NCBI RefSeq assembly: GCF_900105455.1
Contig: NZ_FNSF01000005.1
Span: 1,054,001 to 1,118,000 of the forward strand
From: Tenacibaculum sp. MAR_2009_124
GTDB taxonomy: Bacteria; Bacteroidota; Bacteroidia; Flavobacteriales; Flavobacteriaceae
Direction of reading: 5' to 3'
Length of the DNA: 64,000 nucleotides
Part shown: piece by piece, positions 8,516 through 15,400 of the stretch
Numbering within the stretch: position 1 is the first letter of the stretch
Layout: each line of letters begins with the position of its first letter
Translations under genes and position numbers: made by a program
The notes under the pieces: generated by a model
What the model was told of the DNA's origin: nothing
Database searches by the model: none
What the model saw: only the letters and a program-made list of their open reading frames with translations

Positions 8516-9646
8516 ATGAGTTTTAATAAACAAGATATATACAAAGCGTTAGAAACAATAACAGCTCCAGGAGAGGGAAAAAGTTTAGTTGAAAACGAAA
8601 ACATAGATAATGTTGTTGTGTTTGGAGAAGAGGTTGTGGTTGATGTAACCATTAGTAATCCTACGTTGCAAGCAAAGAAAAAGGTTGAGGTTGAAATCTC
8701 AAAAGCCATTCACGAGCATGTTAATCAAAAGCTTGATGTTAAGGTAAATGTAAAAGTAGAGGTAGAGCCGAAAGAAAATCCAAATCAAATTAGAGGTAAA
8801 GAAATTCCAAATATTAAAAACATTATTGCTGTAGCTTCGGGAAAAGGTGGAGTAGGGAAATCTACGATCACATCTAATGTAGCTGTTTCTTTAGCAAAAA
8901 TGGGATTCAAGGTTGGTGTTTTAGATGCCGATGTTTACGGGCCATCTCAGCACTTAATGTTTGATGTAGAACAAGAAAAACCTTTGGCTACCAATGTTAA
9001 TGGGCGTTCGAAAATGAAGCCTGTTGAGAATTATGGAGTAAAACTGTTATCATTAGGTTTTTTTACAAGTCCAAACCAAGCGGTTATTTGGAGAGGCCCA
9101 ATGGCGTCGAAAGCACTTAAGCAATTAATATTTGATGCAGATTGGGGAGAGTTAGATTTTCTATTAATCGATTTACCTCCAGGAACTGGAGATGTTCATT
9201 TATCAATAGTACAAGCAGTTCCAATTAACGGGGCAGTTGTGGTAAGCACACCTCAAAATATTGCTTTGGCAGATGCTAAGAAAGGAGTAGCAATGTTTCA
9301 ACAAGAAAGTATTAACGTTCCTGTATTAGGAATTGTTGAAAACATGGCGTACTTTACACCTGAGGAGCTACCAGATAATAAGTACTATATATTTGGACAG
9401 GGAGGAGCTAAAGATTTAGCTGAAGATATTGAAACGAGCTTTTTAGGCGAAATTCCATTAGTTCAAAGTATTAGAGAGGCAGGTGATGTAGGGCATCCAG
9501 TAGCATTACAGGAAAACACTCCTTTATCAAACGCTTTTGAAGGTGTTACTAAGGAAATGGTTTCTCAATTATTGAAAAGAAATGCAAACCTTCCTCCAAC
9601 GGAAGTTGTAAGAATTACAACAATGAGTGGTTGTAGTACGAAATAA
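8516..9646 (+). CDS. Mrp/ApbC-type P-loop Fe-S cluster carrier with N-terminal DUF59 (MIP18) domain
   Basis: 376 residues. Residues 1-85 are a MIP18/DUF59-like domain, and 100-355 a MinD/Mrp ATPase with deviant Walker A SGKGGVGKST (108-117) and LLIDLPPGTGD. Such proteins carry and transfer Fe-S clusters. The usual CxxC cluster site after the ENM motif is absent: the loop reads ENMAYFTPEELPDNKYYIFG. The only Cys near the C-terminus is in SGCSTK (Cys373). The same loop occurs in other flavobacterial homologues as far as I recall. NifU follows by about 100 bases, which supports an Fe-S role. Confidence 0.9.
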   Translation: MSFNKQDIYKALETITAPGEGKSLVENENIDNVVVFGEEVVVDVTISNPTLQAKKKVEVEISKAIHEHVNQKLDVKVNVKVEVEPKENPNQIRGKEIPNIKNIIAVASGKGGVGKSTITSNVAVSLAKMGFKVGVLDADVYGPSQHLMFDVEQEKPLATNVNGRSKMKPVENYGVKLLSLGFFTSPNQAVIWRGPMASKALKQLIFDADWGELDFLLIDLPPGTGDVHLSIVQAVPINGAVVVSTPQNIALADAKKGVAMFQQESINVPVLGIVENMAYFTPEELPDNKYYIFGQGGAKDLAEDIETSFLGEIPLVQSIREAGDVGHPVALQENTPLSNAFEGVTKEMVSQLLKRNANLPPTEVVRITTMSGCSTK

Positions 9647-9747
9647 AGTGTATTTTTATAGAAATATTAGTAGAAAATTTGTTTAACTAAAAACTCAAAT
9701 ACCCGGTTTGAGTTACTTCTCTTAAGAGAAGATTAAGTGGGGATGTT

Positions 9748-9984
9748 ATGGCATCAACGGAAACGAAAAACAACGTAGAGAAAGCTTTAGAAGAAATCCG
9801 TCCTTTTTTAGTAAGTGATGGGGGAAACATTAAGCTACTGTCTATTGAAGAAGATACAGTAAAAGTGCAGTTAGAAGGAGCATGTAGTGGTTGTTCAGTA
9901 AACCAAATGACATTGAAAAATGGGGTGGAAGCAACCATTAAAAAATACGCTCCTGAAATAAAAGAAGTAATAAACATAGCGTAA
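9748..9984 (+). CDS. NifU-like C-terminal domain protein (Fe-S scaffold)
   Basis: 78 residues, only the NifU C-terminal domain, with the cluster-binding pair Cys46-x-x-Cys49 in GACSGCSVNQMTLK. Such Nfu proteins hold a 4Fe-4S cluster for delivery to target proteins. It is downstream of the Mrp ATPase and probably works with it. ATG at 9748; an out-of-frame ATG 5 bases earlier is ignored. Confidence 0.92.
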   Translation: MASTETKNNVEKALEEIRPFLVSDGGNIKLLSIEEDTVKVQLEGACSGCSVNQMTLKNGVEATIKKYAPEIKEVINIA

Positions 9985-10137
9985 CTACTTTTTAACTTTC
10001 AGAAACTTATTTTCTGCTTTGATAAGAATTGGAAATATGGTTTCAAGGAAGGTCAGTAATTCAAGTCTGTTTAGAATAGATGTTTTTGTTTTACTGGAAA
10101 TAATAAGCGGTTGCACAAGCTATTGCTAATAAAAAAT

Positions 10138-10167
10138 ATTCCTGTCTTAAATTTTTAAGACAGGAAT
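10138..10167. repeat. 14-bp perfect inverted repeat upstream of the reductase operon
   Basis: ATTCCTGTCTTAAA (10138-10151), a 2-base loop, then TTTAAGACAGGAAT (10154-10167). It is 33 bases before the reductase start. An A-rich run precedes it, so it is terminator-like only for minus-strand transcription; on the + strand no T-run follows. The 13-mer TGTCTTAAATTTT inside it occurs again at the end of the operon (12889-12948). It could be an operator, a terminator or a repeat element. Confidence 0.7.
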
Positions 10168-10200
10168 CTCAGTATAAAAAAGAATATTTTAGTACAACAA

Positions 10201-11256
10201 ATGATTAAAACAGATATATTAATTATCGGTGCGGGTCCTACTGGATTATTCACCGTTTTTGAAGCAGGATTACTTAAGTTACGTTGTCATCTGATTGACG
10301 CTTTACCACAACCAGGAGGGCAGTGTTCTGAGATTTATCCGAAAAAACCCATTTACGATATACCCGCCTATCCAGAAATTTTAGCTGGAGATTTAACGGA
10401 TAAATTGATGGAGCAAATTAAACAGTTTGAGCCAGGTTTCACCCTTGGAGAAAGAGCGGATACTGTGGAAAAACAGGAAGACGGAACTTTTGTAGTAACC
10501 ACAAATAAAGGAACAAAACATCAAGCACCTATTGTTGCTATTGCGGGAGGTTTGGGAAGTTTTGAGCCTAGAAAACCACCAATTCCAAATATTGCAAATT
10601 TTGAGGATAGAGGGGTTGAATATATGATTAAAGAACCAGAGTTATATCGAGATAAAGACGTGGTAATTGCTGGAGGAGGAGACTCTGCTCTAGACTGGTC
10701 TATTTTCTTAACAGATGTGGCTAAATCGGTAACCTTAATTCACCGTAGAAATGAATTTAGAGGAGCTTTAGATTCTGTTGATAAAGTTCAGGAATTGAAA
10801 AATGAAGGAAAAATAAATCTAATAACGCCCGCAGAAGTTAAAGGAATTGTAGGAGAAGATAAGGTTGAAGGCGTGCTAGTTGAACAAAAAGAGAAAGAGC
10901 CTTTTATCCTAAAAACGGATCATTTTATTCCTTTGTTTGGATTGGCGCCTAAATTAGGTCCTATTGCAAATTGGGGGTTAGAAATTGAAAAGAATGCTAT
11001 TAAAGTAAATAATGCACTAGACTATCAAACGAATATACCAGGTATATATGCTATTGGAGATGTGAACACGTACCCTGGTAAATTAAAGTTAATTCTATGT
11101 GGTTTCCATGAAGCAACATTAATGTGTCAAAGTGCGTATCAACGTATTCACCCGAATAAAAAATATGTGATGAAATACACGACTGTTGGTGGGGTTGAAG
11201 GTTTTGACGGAACCAAAAAAGAGGCTCCAAAGGCCGTTGTTAAGGCAATCAACTAA
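10201..11256 (+). CDS. Ferredoxin-NADP reductase, thioredoxin-reductase-like type
   Basis: 351 residues. FAD-binding GxGxxG (IIGAGPTGLF, 7-16), the FAD-contact motif PGGQCSE, NADPH-binding GGGDSALDW at about residue 157, and a C-terminal GIYAIGDV. There is no redox CxxC between domains, so it is a YumC-type ferredoxin/flavodoxin reductase and not a thioredoxin reductase. It would pass electrons from NADPH to the ferredoxin encoded three genes downstream. First gene of a four-gene operon. Confidence 0.88.
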   Translation: MIKTDILIIGAGPTGLFTVFEAGLLKLRCHLIDALPQPGGQCSEIYPKKPIYDIPAYPEILAGDLTDKLMEQIKQFEPGFTLGERADTVEKQEDGTFVVTTNKGTKHQAPIVAIAGGLGSFEPRKPPIPNIANFEDRGVEYMIKEPELYRDKDVVIAGGGDSALDWSIFLTDVAKSVTLIHRRNEFRGALDSVDKVQELKNEGKINLITPAEVKGIVGEDKVEGVLVEQKEKEPFILKTDHFIPLFGLAPKLGPIANWGLEIEKNAIKVNNALDYQTNIPGIYAIGDVNTYPGKLKLILCGFHEATLMCQSAYQRIHPNKKYVMKYTTVGGVEGFDGTKKEAPKAVVKAIN

Positions 11257-11271
11257 AAAAAATTGAACAGG

Positions 11272-11339
11272 TATTCAAGGTTTTAGTTTTATTAATTATA
11301 TTAAGACCAGCTAATTAATAAAATTAAAACCCGTGAATA
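11272..11339 (+). promoter_or_regulatory. Long hairpin covering the start codon of the hydroxylase
   Basis: Arms of about 26 bases (11272-11298 and 11311-11339) pair almost fully as RNA: only one bulge, one mismatch and one G-U pair. The loop is about 12 bases. The 3' arm contains the upstream region and the GTG start codon (11333-11335) of the next gene. No T-run follows, so it is not a classic terminator. It may control translation or RNA stability between reductase and hydroxylase. Confidence 0.55.
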
Positions 11340-12250
11340 TCTTAGATTATGTTACACAATTGTCACAAGACAAGTTATTGTTCTTTGCTTTACCACTTTT
11401 TTTTATTTGCATACTTGTAGAGTATCAATTTGCAAAAGAAAAGTACAACGGTAAAGATTCAGGAGTCTCGCTTTTAATGATGCTTTTTTCAGGAATTGTT
11501 GAGTTCATCCCGAAAGTATTGGCATTTGTGGCATTTTTCTATTTACATGAAATAAGCCCACTTAAAGATGTTATCCAACGTCAATGGTGGGCTTGGTTAT
11601 TGTTATTCTTTGCTGATGATATTTCCTATTATTGGTTTCACCGTTTAAATCATGAAGTGCGCTTGCTATGGGCAGGTCATGTATCACATCATTCGTCAAT
11701 ATATATGAATTTGGGAACCGCTTTACGACAAGGAGTAGGTGAACGTGTTCACAAGTTCTTTTTTTGGATATGGATTCCATTATTAGGGATTGATCCTTTA
11801 ATGATTTTTACGATGATGGGAGTAAGTTTAATTTATCAATTCTTCGTGCATACGGAATTAATTGATAAACTTCCGAAAACGATTGAGTTTATATTTAATA
11901 CGCCATCACATCATCGTGTACACCATGCCTCCAACATTCGGTATTTAGATTGTAATCACGCGGGTGTGTTGATTATTTGGGACCGTTTGTTTGGAACATT
12001 TTCTGAAGAAGTTAAAGAGCTTGATAAGCCTGTATATGGACTTACAGTAAATATTGAAACCTTTAACCCAATAAAGGTAGCAACTCACGAATATTCGGCT
12101 ATTTGGATGGATGTCCAAAGAGCAAATAAATGGAGCGATAAGTTGAATTATATTTTTAATGCACCAGGGTGGAGTCACGATGGAGAAGATAAAAGAGCCA
12201 AGGTTTTAAGAAAGAAATTGAAAGAAGAAGAAAACATTATAGACCTTTAG
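11333..12250 (+). CDS. Membrane di-iron hydroxylase/desaturase (sterol desaturase/fatty acid hydroxylase superfamily)
   Basis: 305 residues, 4-5 membrane helices in the first 180. The histidine boxes that bind two irons are complete: H103-x3-H107 (HRLNHE), H116-x2-H119-H120 (HVSHH), H173 and H193-H194-x2-H197-H198 (HHRVHH). Family members hydroxylate or desaturate lipids, carotenoids or sterol-like molecules with O2 and ferredoxin-derived electrons. The GTG start gives MNILDYVTQL; the next in-frame ATG is about 48 codons in and would remove a membrane helix. Reductase and ferredoxin in the same operon are likely its electron donors. Substrate unknown. Confidence 0.88.
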   Translation: MNILDYVTQLSQDKLLFFALPLFFICILVEYQFAKEKYNGKDSGVSLLMMLFSGIVEFIPKVLAFVAFFYLHEISPLKDVIQRQWWAWLLLFFADDISYYWFHRLNHEVRLLWAGHVSHHSSIYMNLGTALRQGVGERVHKFFFWIWIPLLGIDPLMIFTMMGVSLIYQFFVHTELIDKLPKTIEFIFNTPSHHRVHHASNIRYLDCNHAGVLIIWDRLFGTFSEEVKELDKPVYGLTVNIETFNPIKVATHEYSAIWMDVQRANKWSDKLNYIFNAPGWSHDGEDKRAKVLRKKLKEEENIIDL

Positions 12251-12255
12251 TAACT

Positions 12256-12528
12256 ATGGAACATTTGATTATAAATTTTGATCTATTAATTTTGGTAGTA
12301 TTAGGGGGGGCAATAGTTTATTTGAAATATTTGGAGTCTCCGAGAAAAAGAAATCAATTTGCTAAATCGTTATTTGAAAACCCAATTTTTATGGAGGAAA
12401 ATGATTTTTTCAGCTTTAAAAGCCCGAATTTTAAAACAGGGAATAAAACTACTTCAGTTGGAATAAGAATTCTAGCCATTATTTTGATTATTTTTGTCGC
12501 TGTAATTCCTTTAGAGCAATTTTTTTAG
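12256..12528 (+). CDS. Small two-helix membrane protein of the hydroxylase operon
   Basis: 90 residues: an N-terminal membrane helix (LLILVVLGGAIVYLKYL), a charged soluble loop of about 40 residues rich in Phe and Lys, and a C-terminal helix (ILAIILIIFVAVIPL). I do not recognise the family. It starts 5 bases after the hydroxylase and 21 bases before the ferredoxin, so it is part of the operon. A role as membrane anchor or partner of the hydroxylase/ferredoxin is a guess from position. Confidence 0.7.
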   Translation: MEHLIINFDLLILVVLGGAIVYLKYLESPRKRNQFAKSLFENPIFMEENDFFSFKSPNFKTGNKTTSVGIRILAIILIIFVAVIPLEQFF

Positions 12529-12549
12529 AAAAGAATATTAGAAGAGTCT

Positions 12550-12885
12550 ATGGATAGTCAAGATATCACAATTAAAATAACAGATAGAGAAGGTGTTACT
12601 CATGAGGTAATAGCACCTACTGATATGGCAATGAATTTAATGGAAGTAGTTCGTTCATACGAACTAGCACCAGAAGGAACCGTTGGAATATGTGGAGGAA
12701 TGGCCATGTGTGCTTCTTGTCAATGTTATGTGAATTCTAACCACGAACTACCTGAAATGTCAGATGATGAAGACGCAATGCTTGCAGAGGCATTCGATGT
12801 TCAAGATAACAGTCGTTTGGGCTGTCAAATTCAAATGACACCCGATTTAAATGGGTTGGAAGTTGAGTTAGCTCCTGAGAGTTAA
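12550..12885 (+). CDS. 2Fe-2S ferredoxin, adrenodoxin type
   Basis: 111 residues. Cluster ligands Cys48, Cys54, Cys57 (CGGMAMCASC) and Cys92 (RLGCQIQM) match the Cx5Cx2C...C pattern of vertebrate-type ferredoxins that serve oxygenases. An extra Cys59 is present. Acidic helix EMSDDEDAMLAEA (about residues 69-81) is the usual partner-docking surface. It would be reduced by the reductase at 10201 and give electrons to the di-iron hydroxylase at 11333. Last gene of the operon. Confidence 0.92.
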   Translation: MDSQDITIKITDREGVTHEVIAPTDMAMNLMEVVRSYELAPEGTVGICGGMAMCASCQCYVNSNHELPEMSDDEDAMLAEAFDVQDNSRLGCQIQMTPDLNGLEVELAPES

Positions 12886-12887
12886 GC

Positions 12888-12949
12888 TAAAATTTAAGAC
12901 AACACTATTTTTGATATGTATTAAACAAGAGATCATGTCTTAAATTTTA
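12888..12949. repeat. 14-bp inverted repeat at the end of the operon, sharing a 13-mer with 10138-10167
   Basis: TAAAATTTAAGACA (12888-12901) and TGTCTTAAATTTTA (12936-12949) are perfectly complementary around a 34-base loop. It lies between the convergent ferredoxin and PepSY genes, so it may act as a weak bidirectional terminator. TGTCTTAAATTTT is also found at 10143-10155, just before the first gene of the operon. Confidence 0.65.
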
Positions 12950-12961
12950 ACTGAGATAATA

Positions 12962-14095
12962 CTACGCTGTTCTTTTTGAGGTTTTCCTTTTTCGTTTTCT
13001 ACTAAGCCAGAAAATAAAACCAGTAATAGGTAAACTTGTACAAATGAGACCAGATAAAAAAGTAATAATTTTACCAGTCATCCCCATCCAAAAGCCACAA
13101 TGAAGATCGAAAATTGTTTGTTCGATGATTTCATGATTCTCTAGTTCCTCTGGCATTTTTACGGGATATCCAGTATAGCCATTGATTAAAATAGCATGAC
13201 CATTTTTCCAGGTTTTTAGGCCTATTTCTTCTGCGGCTACGCCAAAAAAATGTGCTTTAGTTTCTTTTGAATATGGAAATCCTAATCTTACTTGATGAGC
13301 AGTTGGATTTAACTGATATAAATTATTAACTATTGTATCTAACGGAACTATTTGTTTCCCTTTTTCGAATTTCGGATAATATTTTTCAGCCAACTCATGC
13401 CCATTTGGAGTACCACCAAAGATTTCTTGAGTTACGTCATTTAATATTTTAAAAGACATTATTAAACCTGTGATTGTAATTAATAAGGCGGGAATCAATA
13501 CATAAAAACCAAGTACCTTGTGTAAATCGTATACTTTACGTTTCCATTTGGTTCCTTTTTTTATGGTAAAGGAAGCTTGTTTTGATTTTTTATTCCATCG
13601 TTTTGGAAACCACAGAATCAAACCCGTGATTAACTCAAATAGGAAGATAATAGTAGATATTCCAACAATAGTCTGCCCCGTTTTATTGAGTAATATTTGG
13701 GAATGAATTTTTGCTGCTATATAGAAGAAAACCCAATAGGATTTTGAGTTTTTTAATAATTCACCAGTATATGGATTTATATAAGTATACCTGAAATCTT
13801 TAAGTTTTTCGTGAGAAGCAACTCTAAAACTTCGAGTAGGATCTTTATAATCGTCGAAGTAAAAAAGCTCTCTTTTCGGATGTTTTTCTTTAAAATTTCG
13901 TAATAACTGATCGTAAGGTTTTTTGCTAATAGCCGTATCATAAGTAACATGTTTTGCTTGACCAGCGCAAATATCTATTACTTCATCGCAGAACACAAAA
14001 AGGGTTCCAGATAAAGAAACAATAAAAACAATTAAACCAGAAGTTAACCCCAACCATTCATGGATTGAGCGAGAAACATTTTTAAAATTTTTCAT
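12962..14095 (-). CDS. PepSY-associated transmembrane protein (iron-uptake associated)
   Basis: 377 residues: an N-terminal membrane helix after HEWLGLTSG, PepSY-type periplasmic domains, and helices with conserved His (KIHSQIL, YDLHKVLGFYV, FDLHCGFWMGMTGK) that resemble di-heme membrane ferric reductases. The family is common next to siderophore receptors, where it is thought to reduce iron at the inner membrane. The basic tail (RKRKRKTSKR) would be cytoplasmic. It is transcribed separately from the upstream operon. Confidence 0.85.
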   Translation of the reverse strand: MKNFKNVSRSIHEWLGLTSGLIVFIVSLSGTLFVFCDEVIDICAGQAKHVTYDTAISKKPYDQLLRNFKEKHPKRELFYFDDYKDPTRSFRVASHEKLKDFRYTYINPYTGELLKNSKSYWVFFYIAAKIHSQILLNKTGQTIVGISTIIFLFELITGLILWFPKRWNKKSKQASFTIKKGTKWKRKVYDLHKVLGFYVLIPALLITITGLIMSFKILNDVTQEIFGGTPNGHELAEKYYPKFEKGKQIVPLDTIVNNLYQLNPTAHQVRLGFPYSKETKAHFFGVAAEEIGLKTWKNGHAILINGYTGYPVKMPEELENHEIIEQTIFDLHCGFWMGMTGKIITFLSGLICTSLPITGFIFWLSRKRKRKTSKRTA

Positions 14096-14111
14096 GTGCA
14101 GACTATTGCTG

Positions 14112-14146
14112 CAAAATTATTTCAGATGCCTCGTTATCTTATAACG
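14112..14146 (-). promoter_or_regulatory. Promoter and palindrome upstream of the PepSY gene
   Basis: On the minus strand TAATTTTG (TAnnTTTG) covers 14112-14119, 17 bases before the start codon. Twelve bases upstream lies the palindrome CGTTAT-CTT-ATAACG (14132-14146), where the -33 contact is expected, so it may be an operator. Confidence 0.45.
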
Positions 14147-14196
14147 TAAATGGAATTATTAACAACGCAAAAGGTTGAGGTTAACTAAATACTTTA

Positions 14197-14718
14197 TTAG
14201 TTTAAAGAGGCTTCGGTTTGTAATTGATCAAGCCATTTTTTCACTCTTTCTTGTGTTAACTCAGGTTGATTGTCTTCGTCGATAGCTAAACCGTAAAATA
14301 GATCCTCACCCTGTATTTCAGCTTTCGATTCACTAAAATCATACCCTTCCACAGGCCAGTTACCTATTATTTCTCCGCCATTTTCTAGAATTACTTTGGC
14401 TAACATACCAACACCATCTATAAAGAATTCACCGTAACCGTATTGATCCCCTAAACCGAAAAGAGCTATAGTTTTACCCGTAAAGTCAATGGTTTTAAAT
14501 TCCTCAAAATAACTTTCCCAGTCGCTTTGAAGATCCCCATCATACCAAGTAGATAAACCTAAAATTAAAAAGTCAAACTTTTCGAAGTCAGATAATGTAG
14601 CATTACTTACTTCAATTACTTTAATGTCTGAGGTATTCCATTCATCAACAATATTATGTGTAATTTCCTCAGTCATTCCTGTGTCCGATCCGTAAATTAA
14701 TCCTATTGTTTTATTCAT
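14197..14718 (-). CDS. fldA: Flavodoxin
   Basis: 173 residues, long-chain flavodoxin. The FMN phosphate loop is GSDTGMTEE at residues 10-18. Ring-stacking positions are in LSTWYDGDLQSDW and GLGDQYGYGE. Flavodoxin replaces ferredoxin when iron is short, which fits its place in a siderophore-uptake region; the reductase at 10201 could be a partner. Its ATG overlaps the stop of the methyltransferase (ATGA, 14715-14718), so the two are translationally coupled. Confidence 0.93.
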   Translation of the reverse strand: MNKTIGLIYGSDTGMTEEITHNIVDEWNTSDIKVIEVSNATLSDFEKFDFLILGLSTWYDGDLQSDWESYFEEFKTIDFTGKTIALFGLGDQYGYGEFFIDGVGMLAKVILENGGEIIGNWPVEGYDFSESKAEIQGEDLFYGLAIDEDNQPELTQERVKKWLDQLQTEASLN

Positions 14719-15380
14719 GATTTGTGTTTTAAAATAGCTATCGTAAAATGTCGGTCAACCAATATGCCCGTTTTGGTTTTAACTTTCTCGGTTCGATGAA
14801 GTAATTGACTAATTCGTAATGACGAATGTTTTACCAATAGCTCTATATCTGTTGTATTGTATAACTTAAAATTATTTCCTACGAAAGGAAGTTTTTGCAT
14901 GAAGTCTTTTTGAGCAAAGGTTACAATGCAAATGCCATTTTCTGAAAGTACCCTTGAAATTTCTTCTAAAAATTGTGTGGGATTTTTCCAGAAATACAAA
15001 GTGTTCACCGTAAATATTTTCTGAATGGATTTGTCTTCCAATGGAAGTTTTTTTCCATCATATAATTTAAATGAAACCTCAGAAAAATATTCTTTGTTGA
15101 GAAGCTGTTTTTGAGCTTCGAGTTTCATAGTTTCAGAAATTTCTAAACCTATATAACTCAGTTTTGAGGCTTTTTTTAATAAATAATCAAGGTGACCACA
15201 ATTACCATGTCCAAGTTCTAAAACCACATCATTATTAGCAATGTGGAGTGCATCGATAGACGATTTTGTCATACCAATGTTTGTGTTGTTCATTAAAATT
15301 GCCGTTTCAATACCTTTATCTCCTGTTGGGCAACTTAATTGATTTTCTAGTTCCTGAAGTTCTTCCTTAGTAAGTTCCAT
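14715..15380 (-). CDS. SAM-dependent class I methyltransferase
   Basis: 221 residues. SAM-binding motif VLELGHGNCGHLDYLL, then LSYIGLEIS, LPLEDKSIQKIFTVN and an IS..LSENGICIVTF strand order typical of small-molecule (Methyltransf_11) enzymes. The substrate is unknown. It sits between the PepSY protein and flavodoxin in the iron operon and overlaps flavodoxin by 4 bases. A siderophore- or tellurite-like substrate would be speculation. Confidence 0.82.
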   Translation of the reverse strand: MELTKEELQELENQLSCPTGDKGIETAILMNNTNIGMTKSSIDALHIANNDVVLELGHGNCGHLDYLLKKASKLSYIGLEISETMKLEAQKQLLNKEYFSEVSFKLYDGKKLPLEDKSIQKIFTVNTLYFWKNPTQFLEEISRVLSENGICIVTFAQKDFMQKLPFVGNNFKLYNTTDIELLVKHSSLRISQLLHRTEKVKTKTGILVDRHFTIAILKHKS

Positions 15381-15400
15381 AGTAAATTTATGGTGTTAAA

